Position numbers and translations under genes: made by a program
Shown here: piece by piece, positions 16,843 through 24,775 of the stretch
Layout of the letters: each line of letters opens with the position of its first letter
Position numbering within the stretch: the stretch's first letter is position 1
Source: Cryobacterium algoritolerans
GTDB taxonomy: Bacteria; Actinomycetota; Actinomycetes; Actinomycetales; Microbacteriaceae
Direction of reading: 5' to 3'
Length of the DNA stretch: 55,114 bases
NCBI RefSeq assembly: GCF_004402785.1
Contig: NZ_SOFP01000027.1
Coordinates: 468-55,581 of the forward strand
The notes under the pieces: model-generated
What the model saw: only the letters and a program-made list of their open reading frames with translations
The model's database searches: none
Told to the model about the DNA's origin: nothing

Positions 16843-17751
16843 TCAGGAACTTTCTCCTGAGGTACGCACCTTCTGAGGATGTGCGCGAGCCTCTCCGAAG
16901 AAGCCGAAGCGATCGGCTGGTATGAGCAACGCATAGCGGTTGCGGGTGGGCCCCTGCCGCGCCACGAGGACCCCAAGCCGGCGCCCGGTGAGCCATCCGA
17001 GCGCGGCCCCGACCGTCGCGACGCTCAGCAGCGTTCGCATGGTTCCGCCGACGCAGAGACAGCGGCCGCCACGAGAGAGCGCCCGCCGGTAGGCGAACAC
17101 GGATCCGTTCGCGACGAGATCGAGAACGAGGTCGTATGGTCCGAGCCGGGTGAAGTCCGAGGTGTGATAGTCGACCACTTCGTCAGCGCCGAGCTGTCGC
17201 ATGAAATCGCGCTTGCCCGTGTTATCGACCTCGGTCACGTGCGCCCCGGAGAGCGTGGCGAACTGGATGGCGAACGAGCCGGCACCGCCATCGGCCCCGT
17301 TGATCAGCACGCGCTGCCCGCGGATCACTCCGGCGGTTCCCTGAAGCGCGATCGAGCCCGACTAGGGCAGCGTCGAGGCCTGGGCGAACGTCGACTCCGC
17401 AGGCGTGTGCGCGAGAGCCGTTTCGGGCGCCACCGCGTACTCGGCGAAACCGCCCTTGAGCCCCAGATTGTCGCCATACACCTCATCGCCCAGGCGGAAC
17501 CTAGTGGTGCCGGAGCCGACGGCTGCGACACGTCGGGCGATGTCGGAGCCGCGCACTCGTCGCGCCGGGGCGCGTAGCCCTCCGATCCGCGCATACATCG
17601 GAGATCCCCGGAGCCCCTCCAAGTCCGAGAGATTAACGGATGTGGCCGCGACTTCGACGAGCACCTGGTTCGCGCCCGGCGACGGCAACGGAACCTCCTC
17701 GACCCTCAGTACGTCGGGAGGGCCGTACCGGTCGTAGACGACGGCCCTCAT
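16843..17751 (-). pseudogene. NAD(P)H:quinone oxidoreductase-like dehydrogenase with amber stop and lost C-terminus
   Basis: The frame from ATG 17751 is a zinc-independent MDR: MRAVVYDRYGPPDVLRVEEV, GDEVYGDNLGLKGGFAEYAV, up to STFAQASTLP. A TAG at 17362-17364 interrupts it where homologues usually have glutamine, and the same frame continues SGSIALQGTAGVIRGQRVLI-NGADGGAGSFAIQ (nucleotide-binding loop) to ALLIPADRFGFFGE. The last 40 or so residues are replaced by unrelated sequence. Such enzymes reduce quinones or enones with NAD(P)H. Two lesions make function improbable unless the stop is suppressed. Confidence 0.75.
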
Positions 17752-18513
17752 GTTGATCGGCGGTCAAACGCTGGACGTGGAAAGCTGGACATGCGCGTCA
17801 GCGTAGGGCAGCACGGTGTTCTTCGACGTCGACGCGCCGGTGTCCGAACTGCTCTGGCGTGTGACATCGTCGCGGCAAAGCGAATGGAGTGATGTGATGC
17901 CGAGGCGCTCGGCGGGCCAGCCAATCCATGAGGTCCCCAGCCTGCTTTTTGCACCGGCCGGAAAAGGATTCCGTTACGTTGCGTGAGTTCGTCGACGACC
18001 ACGGAATCGGCGGGCTGGGACTGAATACCTTGCGGTTGGACACGCGCTTCGATCTCCGGGAGACGCGGGGCCTGTCTGCGTCGCCTGGCCTCATTGACTG
18101 GCAGCACACAATGCAGGCCCGCACGCGAACCGGTGGTTTCGAAAGGAACTGCTGGGGGGGACATCTTCGTGACTGCCCCTGTAAAACTGGTTCCGAAGCG
18201 CAACCTTCCGGCAAAAGTCCCTCGATGAACATCGTCGGCAGGATTGCGCCGTGTCCTCGAACAGGGCCGTTTCTTCTCGACTATCGGAGGGAACCGTCCG
18301 CTCATGTTGACCACTGGCTTTCAAAAGCTCGAGATCACCTCAGGAGTACGCTCTTTGACAACCAGAGTTGACGAGAACATCGTCGTCGGCGCCACGCAAG
18401 AGAATAGGTGAAAGCCAGATTCTTGCATGGTCAACGTCTGCCAATCAGGTCGGGCAAGTAACCATTGCGGGGAAATTTCTCTCTGGGGACCAGTAAGAGA
18501 CTAGGGGTGAGGA
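17752..18513. other. Long stretch without a supportable gene
   Basis: About 760 bases. A 148-codon plus-strand frame (17928-18371) has no ribosome site, no family pattern and unusual composition; minus-strand frames read as arginine-rich noise. I see degraded DNA only. Confidence 0.5.
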
Positions 18514-18741
18514 TTGTTGACTAATCCCGCAGCAGGGCCTGGAGAGCGCCGACGCAGATACCGGAATGTCCTCTTCGCGGTCGTCGTCATCGGAGCGCTC
18601 CTAGGGTTCATCACTCCGAGCCCGATCCTCTACGCCATCACTCTAATCGGCACGATTGGGTACGTCGGGCTTCTTGAGCGACCTTCGACTCAAAGGTCAA
18701 CTCCGAACCTGTTCGAGACGAAAGACGACGAGCGCGAATAG
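18514..18741 (+). CDS. Small hydrophobic membrane protein
   Basis: 75 codons from TTG 18514 (or TTG 18517), with GGTGAGG just upstream. Two hydrophobic stretches, NVLFAVVVIGALLGFI and PILYAITLIGTIGYVGLL, could make a two-helix membrane hairpin, flanked by a basic N-terminus (ERRRRYR) and an acidic end (TKDDERE). This charge layout follows the positive-inside rule. I recognise no family. It lies among broken genes, so it might be a remnant. Confidence 0.45.
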   Translation: MLTNPAAGPGERRRRYRNVLFAVVVIGALLGFITPSPILYAITLIGTIGYVGLLERPSTQRSTPNLFETKDDERE

Positions 18742-18769
18742 TCCTGGCTACGCGACCAGCACACACAGC

Positions 18770-19045
18770 CTGCCAGTAGGCTCCACCGGCCTGCGATCCG
18801 CTGGCTGGCCAGTGCTCCTCACCTATCAACACGATGAGCAAGCAGCTGTCAAATTTGTCGAGACGATTCAAACCGTAGGCGGTCTCGCGTCCTTCATCCG
18901 CGTAGACATGGCGAAAGAGCACTGCATAGCGGCGATATTCGAGGCCGCAGACAAACTCGGCACGTTAACGCCGTTCGTCGCTAACGCCGGAGTCGCAGCC
19001 TCACAGTCGAGAGTCGATGAGCTCACCGATTCACGCATCGTGGAA
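18770..19045 (+). pseudogene. Short-chain dehydrogenase fragment
   Basis: One frame carries SAGWPVLLTYQHDEQAAVKF, VETIQTVGGLASFIRVDMAK and GTLTPFVANAGVAASQSRVD, ending after ELTDSRIVEM. This is the stretch of an SDR between the first nucleotide-binding strand and just after the N-A-G motif. The preceding T-G-x-x-x-G-x-G loop is unrecognisable, and the catalytic Tyr-Lys half is missing, replaced by the tail of the antisense neighbour. It is a remnant without catalytic residues. Confidence 0.6.
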
Positions 19046-19058
19046 ATGGACCGGCTAC

Positions 19059-19555
19059 TCAGTCGGAAAGCACCGCACCGGTGTACGTCCGGCTGATCAC
19101 GACGCTGTGCTCATCTGCCGTCCCCGTGACTGTCCCACGGCCTCGCAAGGTCTTGTAGGCGCCCGTCCCGTCGATGACCGCCCACGTCCCGCTGTCAACG
19201 AGTACCAGCGGGTCCTGCGTCAGGGTCACTTTGATGTCGGCGCGGAGCGTGAAGCTTCCCTGGGTCCCGTGGAAGACCTGGGTAACGTGAATGCTCACGA
19301 GCGTGGGTGCTCCCAGAGCGCCAAAGGCGAACCTTGTGTTCGCGAACGTCCCGGAGTCCGTGAACGCGCCTGTGGCCTCGAAGGTCCCGGGCACCGGCCC
19401 GGATGGTTTCGCCGTCGTAATCGTCACGGCCTGAGCCGTGGTCGCGGTCGCGGCCGCCACGGGTATGCCGGTGAGCGAGAGCGCGATCAGGTGACCAGTG
19501 CTGTGGCAATCGCCGCCACCCACGATGTCCTGCCGCGGAGCAGGGATCTGTCCAT
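19059..19555 (-). pseudogene. Secreted beta-barrel-like protein with a frameshift in its signal peptide
   Basis: An AAGGAGG site precedes ATG 19555, which reads MDRSLLRGRTSWVAAIATAL-VT, a good signal-peptide start, then meets TGA. One base further the frame continues LIALSLTGIPVAAATATTAQ and the mature part: GPVPGTFEATGAFTDSGTF, FHGTQGSFTLRADIKVTLT, GTWAVIDGTGAYKTLRGRGT, typical of small all-beta secreted proteins. A single base loss inside the signal peptide explains the break. Family function is unknown to me. Confidence 0.65.
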
Positions 19556-19599
19556 GATGCCTCCTTGGGCCTGCCCGGCCGTGGTGGATCATCGGTCAC

Positions 19600-20749
19600 G
19601 CCATCATGCGCCCGTGGCGTTCTCAGGCAAATGGTTCGATCGGGGCTGCGCATGCGGGTGGGGCCCAGGAGCATTCAATTCGCGGGCAGGCCCGCCGCAG
19701 TTCTTCGACTTACCCCTGTCCTCTCGGTGGGTGGCTACCTCACGTCGGCCGGACTGGTTGTTCCTGTCGCAGGTGATCTAGCGAGCGTCCGTGAAGGCTA
19801 GGACCCGGACCAGGCTTACTGGCTCGAAGACGCTACACAAATCGCATCAACTAAACAGGCATGGGCCTACAACCGGGGAAGCGAGAACAGGGAGCGACCC
19901 ACAAAGGACACAGCCCAATCATGCTCAACCGAAGCCTGTGGGCGATTACGCGGCAGAATCCCCGCCGCCTCACCGTGGTGTCACGCGTGGCCGCAAATGC
20001 CCTCCAAGCGCGCGTCGCCAGCATCCTCGGTGCCGCCGGGTCACCCTGAGGGCTGCGGTCCGGAGGGCAGCGACGGCCCTGACCCGATGACGCTCTACCA
20101 CAACCGCCCGTGGCCTGATGGGATTCACACGCCCCGGAGGAGCCAGTCATTGTCGGGGTTCCTGCCGCCCTGCGGGTTCGACGCGTCCGAAGCTGGCGAG
20201 GACGTACTCTGGTCTTCCACTCTCACCCGAGCCGGCAAGGCTCGCCAGCGATCCAACGGGACTGCGACAATTGGCCCACGCTCGTTCACCTGAACGCTCT
20301 CGACCGAGTCCCCGATCATCTTGCCCATTTTCCGCGTGTCAACCCTCAAACGTCCAGCCAGGTCCATCATCTCTACCGCAGAGCGTACGCCCGCTGCGCA
20401 GCGGGCCTTCATGGTCAATAGGGTTCCCTTGAGGGCACCCGATCGGGTCGAAAAGTGCTTTCGATCGCGCTCTCGATGCTGCGGGAAGTACCGCCCGCTG
20501 ATCGTCCGGTTTGCGGGCAGGAATTTCGACTGTGCAGATGATCGACGGCGACGGCGATGGGACCTTCGCCGAGAGTCAGCCAAGTGGATCCGGGGCGCTG
20601 ATCTGCATCACCACTGTTCCGGATGTGCAGCCTCACCTTCGCGCCCAGAATTGACGATTCGAAGTCGGAAAAATCGTAGAGCCTCCAAAAAAGATTGATC
20701 ATTCGCCCTACTCGGCTTTCGAGATCGAAATGCCAGAGCCACGCGGTCT
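19600..20749. other. Long gene-free stretch
   Basis: About 1.15 kb before the LtrA promoter. Frames up to roughly 150 codons exist on both strands but show no family pattern, good ribosome site or plausible composition. It looks like decayed sequence. Confidence 0.45.
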
Positions 20750-20779
20750 TTGCATCTCGGGACAGACGAAGACCATACT
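20750..20779 (+). promoter_or_regulatory. Possible promoter of the LtrA gene
   Basis: TTGCAT (20750-20755) and CATACT (20774-20779) are spaced by 18 bases, about 75 bases before the ATG. The fit is moderate; the -35 is identical to that of the AhpD promoter. Confidence 0.3.
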
Positions 20780-20854
20780 GTTAGCGTTGGCGGCCGTGGG
20801 CCCGCATCTGGGTAATGATCTTTCTACCAAGGGCAGCCAAGCCCAGGAGGTCCT

Positions 20855-22084
20855 ATGCCGCACCCACGGGGGAGTTCCCCCCTTTCCCGGGCGTACGCCG
20901 CGGCGTTTCGCCGCCACTTCTGGCAGCCGCCAAGAGCCCACGGCGATGTCATCGAGGGGCGCGAGGTCAGCTTCCTTGAACTCTTCTACGACCTGGTCTA
21001 TGTCGTCGTCATAGCCCAGGCCGCCCACCATCTTGCGGGGCACATGACGTGGGCCGGGGTGGGCCAGTTCGCTGTCGTGTTCGGGCTGATTTGGTTCGCC
21101 TGGATCAACGGGGCCGTCTACCACGACCTGCACGGACGGGCCGATGCGCGGACACGGTTCTACGTCTTCGCCCAGATGGGCGTGCTCGTTCTGCTCGCGG
21201 TGTTCACTGGCCAAGCGACTTCGGGCGACGGCCCGGCGTTCGCCATCGTCTACAGCGCGTACCTGTTCCTCCTCGGCTGGCTCTGGTACTCGGTGCGGCG
21301 TCGTGACGACCCCGCATTGCGTCCTGTTACGACCCCTTACCTCGTCGGCGTCCTGGGCTCTGCCGCGATCGTCGGGGTTAGCGCCCTGGTGCCGAACGAG
21401 GCGCGCCTCGCGGTCTGGGCAATCCTCGTCGTCTTCTGGCTCGCCGGAATGTCGTTTCTCCAACGGCGGAACGGGACCTCCGGGGCCCCTCGCCTCAATC
21501 CGAGCGAGTCGATGATCGAGCGGTTCGACCTGTTCACCATAATCGTTCTGGGGGAGGTGGTCGTCGGTGTCGTCAACGGTATCGCGGATGCCAACCGCAC
21601 GCCGATCGCTGTCGTCACCGGCATGTTGGGGCTAGGGATCGGGTTCGCATACTGGTGGACCTATTTCGACCTCGTGGGAGGTCGACGGGTAGCCGCCGAT
21701 CGCGGAGCCCTGGCGCGGTGGCTCGTCGGCCACCTCCTGGTGACGATGACGATCGCCGCGACCGGCGGAGTGATGGTCAGCATGATCGAGCAGGCTTCGG
21801 GAGGCCACGCCCCGGGCCCCGGGGCCATGTCGCTGTCGCTGTCGGTGGCGGTCGGAGTTCTGGCCCTCATCCTGATCGCGACCTCACTCGCCGACTGGCG
21901 GGACCTCGCGCCGGTCTACCGCCCCGTGTCGGTAGCCCTCGGGGCCGCGGCCGTCGTCGCCCTCCTCATCGGCTGGCTTGCCCCGCAGCCGTGGCTGCAT
22001 ATCCTGCTGCTGACGCTTGTGCTCGGCGCCGTCTGGCTCTACAGCATCCTCACCTGGTTCTCCTTCACCCACCGAGAAGATTGA
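20855..22084 (+). CDS. ltrA: Low-temperature-requirement protein A (LtrA) family membrane protein
   Basis: 409 residues from ATG 20855 behind a strong AGGAGG. The family signature opens the protein: REVSFLELFYDLVYVVVIAQ-AAHHLAGH, and near residue 220 SMIERFDLFTIIVLGEVVVG follows. Many hydrophobic segments (about eleven or twelve) fill the rest, placing it in the cytoplasmic membrane. LtrA was named from a Listeria gene needed for growth in the cold; the molecular function remains unknown. It stands alone with its own promoter region, one of the few intact genes in this decayed segment. Confidence 0.85.
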   Translation: MPHPRGSSPLSRAYAAAFRRHFWQPPRAHGDVIEGREVSFLELFYDLVYVVVIAQAAHHLAGHMTWAGVGQFAVVFGLIWFAWINGAVYHDLHGRADARTRFYVFAQMGVLVLLAVFTGQATSGDGPAFAIVYSAYLFLLGWLWYSVRRRDDPALRPVTTPYLVGVLGSAAIVGVSALVPNEARLAVWAILVVFWLAGMSFLQRRNGTSGAPRLNPSESMIERFDLFTIIVLGEVVVGVVNGIADANRTPIAVVTGMLGLGIGFAYWWTYFDLVGGRRVAADRGALARWLVGHLLVTMTIAATGGVMVSMIEQASGGHAPGPGAMSLSLSVAVGVLALILIATSLADWRDLAPVYRPVSVALGAAAVVALLIGWLAPQPWLHILLLTLVLGAVWLYSILTWFSFTHRED

Positions 22085-22283
22085 CCGGTCGCGGATCCGC
22101 GTGCGGACCCTGCCCCGCGAGGGGTTCCCTATCGGGCGCGAGACCATGATGTCGCTGACGGTTGATCTCCAGTCGGTCGATGAGCTCCGCGACGCAGCCC
22201 GCCGTAGGTCCTTCAATTCCGGATGTTATCCGCCCTTATCGCCGGCCCGCCAATTCAGAACACATTCGGAATACAACGAGATC

Positions 22284-22580
22284 ATGGCTTCAATAACATT
22301 CAACCCGGCGCAGCGACGCGTCGTACAATCATCGGATTTGTCCCGTCGTTCTGCTGCAGTTTTCGCTGCCGCTGAAGAAGCGGCCGTCCAAGTCACCCGT
22401 CGCGACGGCGAAACGCTGGTTCTCACCACGAAGCGTGAAGCGGCGGTCCATGAACAAATCCTCGAGGTTGCCGCGCAGCTAATCGCCGTATCGCTGGATG
22501 ACCGTGGCACACTGGGGGATCGCCTCGCGCGACCGTTTCCCTGGATCATGCTGCTCAGCGTTCAGGATCAGAGAACCTGA
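22284..22580 (+). pseudogene. Phd/YefM-like antitoxin, truncated by a stop codon
   Basis: From ATG 22284 the sequence is MASITFNPAQRRVVQSSDLS, RRSAAVFAAAEEAAVQVTRR and DGETLVLTTKREAAV, the usual start of prevent-host-death antitoxins. The frame ends at TGA 22578, but homology appears to continue beyond it (AQDIIDTALGAFVV, then a frameshift near 22660), so the C-terminal third that would neutralise the toxin is cut away. Beyond 22690 a short piece (VTVRKPRIKCRRKRGPFDGL) may be the start of its former partner. DNA binding by the remaining domain is still conceivable. Confidence 0.6.
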
Positions 22581-22831
22581 GCCCAAGACATCATCGACAC
22601 GGCCCTCGGCGCATTCGTCGTCAATCCGCCGGGTCGGATCCTCACGGAGATCAAAGCGTGGCAGTCACCGCAGAGGCCATTGATCTGGCTGGGACCAGGA
22701 AGCCCCGATTGGCTTCGTGAACCGGTGACTGTCAGGAAGCCCCGCATCAAGTGCCGTCGAAAAAGGGGCCCGTTCGACGGTCTCCCAGGCGAGTCCGGTG
22801 CGGCCAATGTTCGGCTTAGGTCATGCTGTCA

Positions 22832-23320
22832 TTACGACCGCAATGTGCGCCGCGGTTCGGCCTGGTGAATTTCGAATACCGGGAATGCGGCCGCAACGGC
22901 TTCGAAGTCCGCGAGCGGGGCGTCTTTGTCGACCGGGATATGCGGCCGCCCTCCTGGTGCGCGCTGAAGGTAGTTTTTGATGATGGGCGCCCGGAGATTC
23001 ACGTCGACCACGGTCAGAACGACGTCTCGACTTCTGCCCGCACTGATGACGACGTGACCGTCTGCGGCGAGCACGTTGCGCACCCAGCGGGCGCCCTGGC
23101 CGAGCATTGAGACGACGTAGCGTCGACCGTCGACTTTGGCAGTCACCAGGGGAAGGGAGAGTACGGTCCCGGACTTGGGGTTGACGGTATCAAGGCGAAT
23201 CAGCCACCATCCCGTAAGGCCGGACGCCGCGAGGCGGGCCATCGTGCGATTGGCCCGCTTGGCTGCTGTTCCTGGTCTGCCGCCCAGGTACATCTCCCGG
23301 TGGCGTTCGTTGAATCCCAT
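22832..23320 (-). CDS. Deazaflavin (F420)-dependent nitroreductase-family protein
   Basis: 162 residues from ATG 23320; the open frame upstream looks non-coding. The sequence fits the Ddn/nitroreductase group: SGTVLSLPLVTAKVDGRRYV then VSMLGQGARWVRNVLAADGH and ending with RAPGGRPHIPVDKDAPLADF. These split-barrel enzymes bind F420H2 and reduce quinones or nitro compounds at the membrane. A usual G-x-P conserved near the N-terminus (GGRPGTAAKRANRTM) is partly present. Isolated gene in decayed surroundings, but itself intact. Confidence 0.8.
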   Translation of the reverse strand: MGFNERHREMYLGGRPGTAAKRANRTMARLAASGLTGWWLIRLDTVNPKSGTVLSLPLVTAKVDGRRYVVSMLGQGARWVRNVLAADGHVVISAGRSRDVVLTVVDVNLRAPIIKNYLQRAPGGRPHIPVDKDAPLADFEAVAAAFPVFEIHQAEPRRTLRS

Positions 23321-23658
23321 GACGTCCAGTATCCGCCCCGGCGACCAGGATGGTGTCGAGGACCGGTCCGTTCGTGTCGCGGGAGACTCAGGGGCGATGG
23401 CCGGGTCCCGGGCGACGGTTTCGCAGCGCATGCGCTGCCCAAGTCGGGTTGAAGGTGATTCTTGTTCTCTTTGGCATCGCGAATTCTGGGACCGGCAGGG
23501 GGGAGCCTCTTCAACAGCATTCCAGGGTGAGCAGCCCGATGGGGGCAACAACGGTAGCGGTTTGAGGTGGCCCCGGCTGTCCGGTTTTTCGCGTGAGCAA
23601 GTCACGCCCCCTTCGGAACAGGTACTCGCACTGGACAATCAGCAGGCCGTCCGCGGGT
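23321..23658. other. Gene-free stretch between two minus-strand genes
   Basis: About 340 bases with no frame that shows family pattern or a ribosome site. Confidence 0.4.
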
Positions 23659-24309
23659 TCAGGCTCGGACGATTTCGGATTCTTCGGGGAGCCAGACGGC
23701 GCCGTCGGCGCGACGGAACGCCAGCGGTACCCCATTCGAGCGCGCCCAGTCCGTCGAATCGGAAACCTGCACATGCACGTGCGGCTGCGTGCTGTTGCCC
23801 GAATTACCGCACCGGCCGATGGCGTCGAGTGCGCTGACCTTGTCGCCGACACGCACCCGCACACTCTCGCTCTTGAGATGAGCCACAAGTACGAACGGGC
23901 CGCGGTCACTGACTGCGATCACAACGTGATTGCCGGCGAGGCCCGCAGCGCCTTCCCGTGCCCGTCTGGCCTGGCCCAACATGTAAGGCAAGAGAACCAG
24001 CTGGGAACGGCGCCCGGCATGGTCGGGCTCTTGATCATGGGCCGCTACCACTCTCCCGGTCACAGGCGAAAGGATCGGCACCCCGAAACCCAGAAATCGT
24101 TCCGGCGGTTCAGCAGCCACGGTGCTTCGCCAGGTGAATGGTGCCGAGCGACCACTCTCGTCGACATTGACGAAGTCGATTGCAGACGATGACCCAAATG
24201 CGGTCGTACCGTGGCTGGGCACACGACGCACCGGACTATTCTCAACCCGCCACCGGCCGCGAAACGGAAGTGCGAGAACCACCGGCTCCGTTCGCAATCC
24301 CGAATACAT
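23659..24309 (-). CDS. M23-family metallopeptidase
   Basis: 216 residues from ATG 24309 (GTG 24336 is also possible; neither has a clear ribosome site). The lysostaphin-type zinc site is visible: H and D in PSHGTTAFGSSSAIDFVNVD, the VLVAHLKSESVRVRVGDKVS strand, and the H-x-H in NSTQPHVHVQVSD. Family members cut peptidoglycan cross-bridges. There is no signal peptide and the N-terminus starts directly with [16 protein letters not shown], as in a subgroup of short cytosolic or unconventional M23 proteins, so the target is uncertain. Confidence 0.8.
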   Translation of the reverse strand: MYSGLRTEPVVLALPFRGRWRVENSPVRRVPSHGTTAFGSSSAIDFVNVDESGRSAPFTWRSTVAAEPPERFLGFGVPILSPVTGRVVAAHDQEPDHAGRRSQLVLLPYMLGQARRAREGAAGLAGNHVVIAVSDRGPFVLVAHLKSESVRVRVGDKVSALDAIGRCGNSGNSTQPHVHVQVSDSTDWARSNGVPLAFRRADGAVWLPEESEIVRA

Positions 24310-24384
24310 AGAACCAGTATGGTCGAGCGACCTCACGGTCGGTCACGTCGCCGACGGTCAGCCCCAAACCTCGCTGACGACGGC

Positions 24385-24520
24385 GGGGCCACACCTTCAC
24401 CGACCCCCGACTCGCCGCCGCGATCGAGGACCGACTCACCTTCCGGGTTCCATCATCAACACTGGCACCCGGTCCTACCACCTCACAAGCATCCCAAACC
24501 AGATCCCGCTCAGCCAGAGC
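24385..24520 (+). mobile_element. IS21-type IstB C-terminal remnant
   Basis: One frame reads GHTFTDPRLAAAIEDRLTF and a frame one base away continues GSIINTGTRSYHL. Together this is the end of IstB-like helper ATPases (D-P-x-L-A-A-A-I-x-D-R-L, then I-I-x-T-G-x-x-S-Y-R-L). The Walker motifs are absent. It is a short, frameshifted remnant. Confidence 0.5.
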
Positions 24521-24775
24521 ACCCTGGCCCCAGGTGGAACCGAAGTGCCGACCCGGGGCCAAATCAACTCGACAGTTTCATCCGTCAAACTCAGAGCTGA
24601 CCTCTGTTATGCTCCGCGGGAGAGGCAAATCACGAAACACGTAGCACGTAGCACGGGGGCCGTGCTCGTCTGGCGGCTCGTCAATCTGGGGGGATTAGTG
24701 TGACGACGGATCTGGATCGGCTTGGCCGGCGAAGTGTGTTGGGGCTTCGCCTGGCACGGCGAGCTTGCCACCGCG

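Noticed and set aside
17928..18371. 148-codon plus frame in the decayed region
   Set aside because: No ribosome site, no family pattern, and no consistent codon use.
20125..20583. 152-codon minus frame
   Set aside because: Lys/Arg-rich with no domain; no ribosome site; region looks decayed.
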